Of a stretch of DNA of 64,000 nucleotides, positions 25,601-37,600 are shown one piece after another. This DNA is from Mytilus californianus (Eukaryota; Mollusca; Bivalvia; Mytilida; Mytilidae), in the NCBI RefSeq assembly GCF_021869535.1, contig NW_026262581.1, forward strand, positions 118,200,771 through 118,264,770. Reading direction: 5' to 3'. Below the pieces are notes generated by a model, which searched no databases, was not told where the DNA came from, and saw only the letters and a list, made by a program, of their open reading frames with translations. The stretch's first letter is position 1. Each line of letters opens with the position of its first letter. A program made the translations under genes and the position numbers.

Positions 25601-28600
25601 TCTACATTCATATTGATAGACAATCTATTTAAATGTACAAATTTAACCTGAAACAATATGTTTGGGATCTTTGCTCACTTATAATACCTTCATATGTATC
25701 AGGTCTGTGAGCTATGACTTGTAGCTGATTGAAAATTGAAAAAAAAAAGTATTCGGCAAATACAAAGAAATAAGGAAATGACAACGTGTTAATGGTATAG
25801 TTTAAAAAAACAAAGCTTTACTTTGTTAACGATAATAAGAATATGGGCGGACATTCAAGGACATAAAGCGTATCACACGGTTTTATAATAACAATATGGA
25901 TATGTGTCCTATCAATTAGAAATATACGAATAAAACGTTGGATAATGGTACAACAATCAAACGATAAAAATACCCATAATATATATATAGGACAACATAT
26001 AGTCTCCAACCATAGAAATGTGTTATACAAAAATGCCCAGCTCTAAATCGTTTAAAATTTTTAAAAGTTACGAATAATTAGTATTAAATTGTTACGGTAA
26101 TTAATTTCAATAAAGTTTGTGTTTTTTTTTTTCTTATGTTGACAGGAAAACGTCACGAAAACTGTTCTTCAGTTCCACTTTACTGCTTGGCCCGACAAAG
26201 ATGTTCCGAAATATGCTTCATCCTTGGTTCACTTCCGACACAAAGTCAACACCACGAGAACAGTGGCAAAAGGGCCTATGGTTGTTCATTGCAGGTTCAG
26301 ATATTAAAATGCTTGTTTTTCTCCCTCCAAAATACAGGGTTATGCAATAAGTATTCTTTACCTACAATTTTTGGCTATATAAAAACACCTTTTAAAATAC
26401 CTTCGAAGGCTTTTATTGTTTCAAACAACGGTCCTTTGTGTTGAAAGCCACATAACTGCCTGCAGTATAGATGTGTATTTAGTCATTATGTGTTCTCCAT
26501 TTATTGAAATTGATGTTTTTTTTATAAAGTGAACATGTAAAAGACAAGATTGACTTTGAGTTTGGTTGAAAAAAAAGTAAAATCACAAAAATACTGAACT
26601 CCGAGGAAAATTCAAAACGGTAAGTCCCTTATCAAATGGCAAAATCAAAAGCACTTACACACCAAAAGAATGCACAACAGCTGTCATATTATAGCAATTT
26701 AGCAATTTTCCGGACAAAGAAATGTACTTGTTAAAAAAATGTTGACGTATTTCGTAACGGTATTGCGTAAACAGTAAATATTCAAACATTAGATGTTGCT
26801 GGGGTGTACACGTAGAGTTTTATTTACATATAATGTAATCCTTTTAAATCAGTAAAAAGCGTTACTTTTGAATCTTTTTGCTTGTATTCTTGCGTTATTG
26901 TGAACTTTAATTTAGTTGCAGCTTAAAAGGTACCAGACGACTTTAACTTCCTGGATATCCAGATAATAACGGCTTTTCTATTTAGATACAAAAAAATTAA
27001 AGTAAAAAGTATCTGCTGAAGGTACTCTGGGAAAATAATGCTATTACATAACATCAGGTATATTAATGAGGAAATCACAGGAGTACAATGTATCAAACAT
27101 GCCGCTAAATATCGCGAATGCTCATGGCAAAACAAGAAGAGAAAAAAAGACGGCTATCAAAAAAACAAAAGTAAAACTTTCCCATGCCTATCCTAAAGTT
27201 TACTTGCGGATTTGTCAGCTCATGCTAACTTATGAACAGGACCGCTTTAAGGACGCTACTGTGTATATTTTCATTTAATTCGCCAAAGATTTGCAACCTT
27301 TTTTGACATATATTGAGAGAAAAAAAATTAATTGGTAACTAAAGACATAAAAGGCAAATGAAAACACCATGAAATATCCAGTTTCAATCTCAATCCATGT
27401 CAACGTAAACTTTAGCACATAGATATAAGAAGATGTGGTATGAGTGGCAATGAGACAACTCTCCACTCAAGTCACAATTTATAAAAGTAAACCATTATAG
27501 GTCAAAGTACAGCCTTCAACACGGAGCCTTGGCTCGCACCGAACAGCAATATATTAAGGGACCCAAAAATGACAAGTGTAAAACTATTCAAACCGGAAAA
27601 CCAACGGTCTAATCTATATAAAAAAAATGAGAAACGCTTATGAACCACATCAACAAACGACAACCATTAAAGATCAGGTTCCTGACTTAGGACAGGTGCA
27701 TACAAATGCAGTGGGTTTAAACTTTTTTAATAGGCGCCAACCTTCACCCTACCCTAAAACAATAGTGTAACATCACAACATAGAAAGACACAGTATAAAA
27801 TACCAATTGAAATGGCTTAACTCAATCAAAAGACATATTAACAAAAACAAGTGAACATGCTGTTAATTTCTGTTTCATTTGGTCTTTTGTGGAGAGTTGT
27901 CTCATTGGCAATCATATTACATTTTCTTTTTTATATATACACTGAACGAACAAATTTGATCTATGACACAATGTAAATACAAAATTAATAAAACAAAGGG
28001 GTTAGATGTAAAACAATATCAGAAAGACAACCATAACCTTGGACAAAATGCCGCCAAATAAAATAACGTACACAGGTAAATAAAAATAATTTTGTTGTAA
28101 TGTATACATGAATTATGGAAATATTTTGTATTACAAAATAAATAATTTTGTTGTTCATAGTACGAGAACAGAAGTGAAAATGTATCGTCATACTGAACAC
28201 TTATCAAAGATTGTATGTATTAGAAATAGTGAGACGACATGCATAATTGATTGATTTAGGAAAATACTTAAAATGCTAATTTGATTATTGAACATCGATC
28301 GATCAGAAACCATGTTAGATATAAGTTTGAAAACTTTGCAGGAACTAAGGAAAGGATAATTTGAATAAACGGTACATACAAGATCGATAAATATACATTC
28401 TGAAAGTGATTCCGTAGTAAAAATAAACAAAATGATCTCAAACATAAATGTGTCATAACTGATCAAATATGAGAGTATGCACACATAACACTTTATACGG
28501 TCTGCAAACAGGACGAGGAACAAACATTTTTAAATAAAACTTATAAAAATGATTGAAAAGAGGTGATGTGTTACATTAATTCATGTCTCAAAATCTTGAC

Positions 28601-31600
28601 ACATTCATCGCAAAACCAGGAAAATCATTCAAACATGAATAAGAGGAGAAATGAGACAGAAAACCCAAGCCTCAAGTAACTATAATATACAGGTCAACGT
28701 ACAGCCTTCGGTAATTTTAAAATTATGATAAATTCAGAAAGGCGATTTGGACTCAACAATCTTTAAAAAGGGTGTTGATATACAGCAATTTATTGATATA
28801 TTTCATTTATCCGCAGATTGATGGGTTATGGATGTCGTTGAAATTTGTTGAATAGTATCTTTGATCAGTTTCAATATAGCAATGAAACACATTAAATACG
28901 TCCTGAATGATAATGTAACTAAAATCTATGTTTCCTGATTACCCCTTAAATTTAACTTACACCATTGTTGACTAAAACTAAAATTTGTATGTACTGACAT
29001 AAATTAAGAATAATGGTTTGAGAAGCAATTCAATTGTTTGAAAATAACAGGAACTATCTTATTGCAATTTCAGTGCAGGGGTAGGTCGTACTGGTACATA
29101 CATTGCATTGGATTATATAGTAAATGAAGCGAAAGATAGAGACTATGTTGAAGTTTTCCGAAGTGTTGAAATATTAAGAAATCAGAGAGTGAATATGGTA
29201 CAAACAGCGGTATGTATATTGGAATAAAACAACTTATCATGATATATAAAGAAAGATAATACGATAAACAGCATGCAATCAAAGTTCAAAATGTCAAAAA
29301 TAAAATGTCGTTCTGTTCATGTAAAATAGGACAGCAAGATGCAATCGTTGTTTCCATTTGGTTGATTCTCTATAACACTAGAAGACTTCCAATCGATAAC
29401 AAAATTTGGCTTCGAGACCTTAGGGACATAATGATTTACAGGTCTTATTACAGGTTTATATGGTCTAACAAATATTTTCTTTGAAATTATAGAACCAGTA
29501 CTTGTTCTTGCATGAAGCTGTTCTAGAAGCCCTCATGTGTCCAAACTCGGGAATACCTTGCAGGGATTTTCCGGATAATTATAAAAACATGATGCGATTT
29601 GACAACAAAAAGAAAAAGCACAAGCTGCAAATAGAATATGAGGTAAACTACTTCAACTCAAAATGCACTCACATATTTGTACTTTCACACAATAAATCTT
29701 TAACATTTTATTTTTAGAAATTGGTTTTAACGAATCTTCTATAACATGCTTAAATTGTATTTTCACCTTTTAAGTCCTAAATATTTAAAAGATATCTAGT
29801 TTCTTACTGTGCATGATCAGCTTAAATTGATCATGACAAATTAGTAAAAGTATGCAGTTATTTTAGATATGTATTACTTATCACAGTCATATTACAGTTG
29901 ATAATGGTTTCAAGTCTGATATTAATAAAATGTCACATCATTTATAAAACGTGCGTAACATTTTCTTAAAAATTAATACCCTCCAAAAAAAGCTCTGATG
30001 CCCAAAAAACATCTGCGTGTTGTTTTTACTTATCGTTGCTATCCTAATTAGGTAAGAAATATTATGCGACAGGAGAACAAAGACAACATTACTTTTATTT
30101 GAGAAAAGGTAGTGTCTTCCCATAAAAAAACATGTCAGTTTTGTTACAGCTACTGAATTCTATATCAAGTCGGCATGACGAAAAAGTATTTAGTAAGGGC
30201 AAATCTGAAGAAAACAGAGGGAAGAACAGATATAGCAATATCATGCCAGGTACATTTATGGAAAAAAATCTTACTTTTTTTATTTTTTACATTTTTTGCA
30301 TTTTAATATTACATCACCAAAAAGTTACTTCGTTATAGAAACATACTTAAACTTACTTGCGACTCTATTTAGTAATGCACACATTATTTCATGACATAAA
30401 ACCTTTCTGTATTAGTATTTCTTTTTATCGTCATATCTTTTCTGTTTCTGTCTATGTCAAATTTTCCTTCCGTTTTTAGAACCAAACCTGTAAAAAAATT
30501 GTCGACGTCATTCTTTTACCTTTTGAAGTATAGATGCATAATATCCTATCTACTCCACTAATACTCCTCCATAATAATGTATCACCAGTCTGGTTTAACA
30601 TGGAAAGAGATCGGAACGCAACATATTCAATGAAAAGTATACACGTATATATGTATTTTGTGGACTGTGCACCTTGAACGATTGTCAGGGTTTCATCTTT
30701 AAGGGTTCACAAGAATATCATTTCAATCAAAAGTATTACGATTGACATCTGATCCTTAGCATGACAAAGCACAACTGTTTAGAAACTATACTCTTGAGGA
30801 AATATAAATTGAAACTTAAAGAACAGCAGCTCTAAAATAATATATATTCATATTTTAATGTTAAGCACATTTTTTTCAAATAGTGAGCATGCATGCAAAT
30901 TACTTTGACTGTAAAAACTCCATGCATCACTAACATGTAATTGTTCGTATAATGACTTTTTCACTTACATTTCATTCATACTGGTTATTATCTTACTATT
31001 TTTTCAATTGAAGATGTTTTATTACCAATTTTAATTATCACGGTCTTCAGCTAGCTTGAAAATTGGTAGAGGAGAATTTAATTTTTTTAACTTTTTATGT
31101 CGATGTTATAGAACGATAATATTACTATGATCGCTAAAAGGTACTTGTTACTTCCCTTTGGTAGTCAAAACGTAAACACTGTTGACTTTAAAAGGATCAT
31201 AAGACAATTTAAGTTGGAGAAACTGAAAAGTGAGCTTAATAAATGTCGTGACGGGATAGCTTATTTTCGGCTAATCTTTTATCAATTTAGTCAAATAAAC
31301 TTTAATTTAATGTATGTTTGATTGTAAAAAATGAAAAAGAACACTTTATTTATAAGTAGCATGTGTCTGACGCGCTTATCTGGATTTACCTTCATCAGCA
31401 AACAGTTGAAGAACTATATATATGACCAAACATGGCCTTAATATAATAGCCAGATCCATTTAAGGTCAACTGTACCTGAGGGAGTTAAAACCTTCGTTTC
31501 CTAATAACTTCATAATTTGGAACGAACAATTTTAGATGGTTTGTTAAAAACCATGTTAATATCAAAGAACTAACTACTACTGAGCTGGTATTACCTGCGG

Positions 31601-34600
31601 AGACTGATAATCCACCAGCAGCGGTATCAATCCAGTGCTGTGAATAATTCAATCAACAATTTACAAATTTCATGCAGTTAAGTTTTTAAAAACTTCATCC
31701 CGATAAATTTAATATATAACGTATTGCCATGATTAAAAACAGCAACTACATCATCATTTTATTTTGTTTCGCCAAAATATTTCCTTACTATCTCTTTAAT
31801 ATATGGTAGACTAGCTTCATTAAATTTTCCTATCTGTGTTAGCCCTGGCAGTATATCTATTTTGCTATATTAAGTTATTATTGATAACAAAACCAGATAG
31901 TTCCGATGTAGTTCATTGAAATTTCCTAACTTCTTCAAAGAAAGAATGTTAATAATGACCTGTTATCATGATTTTATTTTATAGTTGGATCAGAGATGCC
32001 ACTGCTATCGACAGCAGTAGATGGACGTAACGAGTATATAAATGCAGTGTTTTTACCCGTAAGGATTTTCTTCTATATAAAAATTCTAAAAACCCTGATA
32101 AGATTACACTATAGTTTAACGACTATACAAATAAAACAAAATATGAGTCCTTTTACAGTCCTTGGATGGTGTAAACCTCCCACTAACACCATACACCATG
32201 ACACCATTCATCATACACCATAACACCATACACCCTGTGCCATTACACCATACACGTTACACCTTTGCTCCATAACACACATAACACCATAATCCAATTT
32301 TATTTCAAAGAAATCGTGCGACTACAAAATTATTATTTATTTTAAAAAACGAATTTTGATCACAATATTGTAAATTAATGTATAAAATCTTACACCATTC
32401 ATTCACACCATTCCCGATCTCACGTTACACCATTACACCATTCCCCTTATACATACACCATAGCACCATACACCTTCTACCATTGCACCATATGCCCTAC
32501 ACCATAACACCATACACGTTTTTTTAGGGAAGTTTACACCATCCAAGGGCTGTACTCCTTTTTATGAACAATTTAATATTAAATTTGAATATTTATATTT
32601 AGCTTAATTTGTATTATTTTACTTTGTAAAAGATTTTCAACAAAAATCCTTCTATACGACATTTTTACGATATATTGTCCGCATTTGCTTCAATTTTTTT
32701 TTCGTCGTGCAGTCGATTAAAGAATGCTAGAAATTTTCAAACTTGCTAATTCACATCCTGCCATCTTGGTTAGAAATGAAGTCGTTGAAACAACGGAGAT
32801 ATCACCTAGCTTCTTGTAGCGCCTTTTTCACTAAACCAAATAGGGGCGTAAATAAATATTTATCGGACCAGATCGGTTTGTAAAATGAATAGAGCTTAGA
32901 CTCAAAGCTTAAATATAAATTCTTTTGTGTGTAAAATAGGAAACAATAATTTGAATAAAACCTTACCATGGAGAAAAAGGAGTGCCGATTTAAATCGTGT
33001 ACAATTGAAACAGTCTTCTTCCGCCTAAAAAGTAGAAGACTATTTTCCTATGTTGTCGTCTTTATTGATTCCTTGTTGGCTTTTCGTATTGCACCAACGG
33101 AAATTCGAAACAAACGAATACATAAAAGTTACATTGATTCGTTATTTTTTTTTATTGAGAATTATATCTATCCTTCTGTTGTTTTAATGCTAAGCATATG
33201 GAAATTTTAAAGAAAATCTACAGCATTTGCCCTTTTCCAATATTTGACAATAATGTACTTAATAAATACCAGATAACTGCATGCAGTTCTATCAATGATT
33301 TCCCTAAAACAAGTTTTAAAATAAAGATATTAGTTAAACAAGTACACATATAGACCTATTCAAATAAACCTTCTAGGGTGTGTAGGAATTTAGACCCATT
33401 ACGATTGGTTTATTGTAATGGTTAATTAGGAATGTTTGTAAACAATAAATGCTAGCACAACATAAACAAACAAGTGAGTAATATAAGGCCTACAGAAGGG
33501 GTCATTAACCTTTAAGTATTAACTTTTCACGTATTTAAACTTGAACGTTGAAACGTGTTTATGCAATATAATGTATTCTTAATCATGACAGGGATACAGA
33601 AAGAATAAAACATTTATTGTGACACAAATGCCTATGGAGACGACAGTTGTTGACCTTTGGAGACTGGTGCATGATTACGAAATTCCAACTATTGTCATGC
33701 TTAACAAAGATATACAAAAAGGAGTATGTTGTTATATATTTTCGCTTGCCATTAGAACAGATAAGGATGTTTGATAATATTATAATATTTGTTCTTTCAA
33801 GTAAACAATACAAAAAAGTAAATATCTACTTATTTACAGGCATGGCTTTGAATTATTGACAAATGATCATTTCGTTTTGTATAGTCCTGGCATATGGCAA
33901 GTGAAAAATTCAAAAACTAAAACCATGGAAAAATATAAAATCAATACTTGAATGTTATTTCGTCTCTTGATTTTGACGTTTAACTTGTGGCACCAAATTA
34001 TAAACCTGGTATCTTTGATGAAATTCTGTTTACATATTTCTGAGATCTTGACGTTACATTAAACTGAAAATGTGTATATCAAAACAAAAAACAATTAATT
34101 TCTTGATTTTACTTCTAGTGATTTTTTTACTGGTTTCTTTTTCTCAAATCTACATTGCAAATACCAGTTCATTATCTGGAAAGTTAAAGAGAAGTGAAAA
34201 ATTCTAAAAGGATATTCAAACTGATAAGTCGAAAACAAATTTACAATGCCATGGCAAAAAGCGAAAAACGACGACAAGACACAACAGTACACAAAACAAA
34301 GTATTGAAAGCTAAAAACTAAGCAACACGAACCCCATAAAAAACCGTGGGTGATTTCAGGTGCTCCGAAAGGGTAAGTAAAATTTGATCCTGCTCCACAT
34401 GTGTCAACCGTAGTTTGGCTCATATAAGTACAAACTCGGTGATAAGTCTTAATTCGGTAGGTCACATTCGACGAAAAGAGGCTGGGATTGTGATTACATA
34501 GTGGAACATATCCGTCGTCATCTGTGAATCAAAGGGGTGATTAATATTGGTGTAAACATAAATTCCAGTAGTTGGGATGTTATTTTGAGATTTTGATTGT

Positions 34601-37600
34601 TTTCAACAATAATCATACAATATCTAACCTGATTATGAAAATTCTTTCATGAACGTTTGGAAATATCACACAAATTGATCACAAATTATCTGTGCAAAAC
34701 ATGGCTCACAAGATTTAATAGCGAACAATGTTGTTTTATAAAATCAGAAATCAACAAATGTATACTGGCCAGAAGGTGATAAAGATGTGACGTTTGGTCC
34801 ATTTAACATTACAAGAACAAACACCATTTCAAAGAACCTGTATACCTGTTTGGATCTGACATACAAATACAAGAACAAGGTACAGCTAATTTTAAGAAAG
34901 TTTATAGACATTTGACTTGTTTTTATAGTTATCGTGTTGATTTAATATTCATTTCTTTTTCCAAAAAGCTGTCAACATAGATATTTTTAGAGTTGGTCAT
35001 CATTTTAATAATTGTGATTTCAAGTTTTTGTAAAGGAGGATTTCTTCCTTCAAAGAGTTATATTTTCCTTCTTATTATATAGTACATTGTAAAGTAATGC
35101 AAAACAGATAGGGAAATAAGTTATGAAAATTAACAATTTTATCGATTCACAGTAGGCAAAGTAATCTACGTTGTTTGCCATTTTGCCCATAACAACAGCG
35201 AAAAGCATGTGTATTTAAATATGTAAAGTAACGTCTGTTCAGCCAAAATGGTTCGACATTGAATTGTGTCATTTGACGCAGGGCATTCATATTCTATTTT
35301 CCAAAGATGAAAAATGTTCACATTACGAGTTTTTACAGTAACACAGATTTGAGATCACTGATATCAAAATGTTTTAAAAACCTATTATATATCCCAAAAG
35401 TCTACTCGAACGGCACATGTTTCGAAAGTTTCCTTCATTATATAAACTCGAGACTAATTATAAGAGAGCAATGAGAATAAATGTTTGAAAGCATTAAAAA
35501 TGTCTTCAGCAATATAGACAAAAACCGTGTAAGCTCGTCCATTAATTGTTGTGGTAGAAAAAAAATTCTACCGGGAATATTTACAGACAAAAGAATCATT
35601 TACATCAAGTAGAGAAGTACTGGCTACTGAGCGGATTTAGTACATTCGGGGTCTAATTGTTCACAACCAGTACAACCGACATAATAGTAGTTAGAAAGCT
35701 TACAAATAAGATAATTGGTACTGTTATTAAAGTATCCTGGTTCCAATTGAATATACAAACCAAGGTAAAAACCAAAAATACAGAGGAAATCGCGAACGGG
35801 TGCGTTGATGGTGTAAGGGTTTCCTGATATATAAACTGGATCCCTGCGCATATGGCATGCAGCTAAATTTGAAATAAATTTCCTCGACACCAAAAGTTTT
35901 GAAAGCTTGAAGTTTGATTTTTTTTTTATTACCTTAATAACATAACCATTCTATATCGTCCCAGTAATTATGTCGATAAAATCAACAAAATTATTAGGAC
36001 TTAAGATTTTTACTATTTTTGCAATTAATTTGCAAACTATGCAAACTAATGGTAATCATCATATTTACTCCGCCCGTCTTTTTTTAAGCATCTTACTCAC
36101 TTTGAAAAATATCCTAACACCATCCTATAAATAACCTCTAGCTTTATTTGTAAACTTTTCTTTCAGGAGTTGAGACAAGTAAAATTGTTCCAATCAAAGT
36201 TTTGGGAAGAAAACATGATTAATCCTGGATCTGCAAACGACATGTTGTCATTCCTGTCTGCCACAGAAGATGAACATAGTAATAACAGAGGATGTGGACC
36301 TGTCCTTGTTCACTGTTTGTACGTAATAATATTCAACATATAATATTATGAATGAAAGACTGGAGGGACTTTTCTACCACGTGGAATGTAATTTTGATAT
36401 CTAGAGTGCATCAGATATTTTTCATAAATATAGCAAACAAATAAAAACTTTAAACTATACAATTGTTAGGATTCAGAACAAAGTGATTTGAACAAAACAG
36501 TTATTTTTTTTTAGAAATGGTTGTGATAAAAGTGGGCTATACTGTGTTTTGGCGACAGTGATAGAACGACTTCGAATAGAACAAGATGTCGATATACAGC
36601 ACATCATCAAACAGATGAGGAATAGAAGACCTCAGATCATTCCAAACTATGTAAGTATGAATTGCATGTATTTAATAAATTAAATTCAGTTCCAAAAGTA
36701 AATACATCTTAACTTTTAAATGACATGACATAAAACGAAAATTAAAGTGACTTTGGTGGTGTATTATGTTTTCGAATTAAACATAATTATTTATCTGCAA
36801 AATATTACATTAGATTAAAGGTCATGTTTAAATGAATTTGAATATGAATACAAGGAGGTGTATGGTTTACCTCAATTATACAGCAAACCCAAGAACAAAA
36901 ACAACCAAAAGACAACTAGTTGACAAAATTATCTTACATTAAAGAATACTTTAATCAAAACCAGGAATTAAATGTCCGAAAGAAGAGGAAGACGGCAAAG
37001 GGATATTCAAACTGATAAATCAATGACAAACTGTCAATTCTCTGGCAAAAAACGAAAAAAAAACGATAAAAAAATAACTACCAACAGTATACAAAAATAC
37101 AACATAGAAAAACTAAAGCCTGAGCAAAATGATTCCCTCCAAAATCCAGTGTTGATATAGGTGCTCAGGAAGGGTAAGGAGATCCTGTTTCACATGTGAC
37201 ATCCGTCGTGTTACTCCTATAAAATATTTTGATGTTATATCAAGTGATATCGCAAGAATACATATAAATATATATTTTAAAAGATGCAAATTTTACAATT
37301 ATAAAAATGAATAAAAGATTCCCGATTTTATCATGTTTATTGGCAAGCTTTCACACATTCGTTTTTAGCTCACCTGGCCAAAAGCACCAGTTTGAGCTAT
37401 TGCTATCAATTTGCGTCCGTCGTCTGTACTCATCATCGTCCGTTGTCGTCCGTTAACTTTTACTAAAATCTTCTTCTCTGAAATTACGGGAATTTAACCA
37501 ATTTTGGCCAAAATCATCATTTGAGTATTTAGTTTTCAAAAATATGTCCGATGATCCCGCCTACCATATAACATGGCTGACATGGCTAAAATATTACATC

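Noticed and set aside
28188..28523. 111-codon hydrophobic minus-strand ORF
   Set aside because: Composition reflects AT-rich antisense sequence; another frame is open over the same stretch and there is no homology signal.
29643..29717. Extension of the D1-end exon into the intron
   Set aside because: The GTAAAC donor at 29643 and the in-phase D2 exon at 30150 explain the gene better; retention remains only a possibility.
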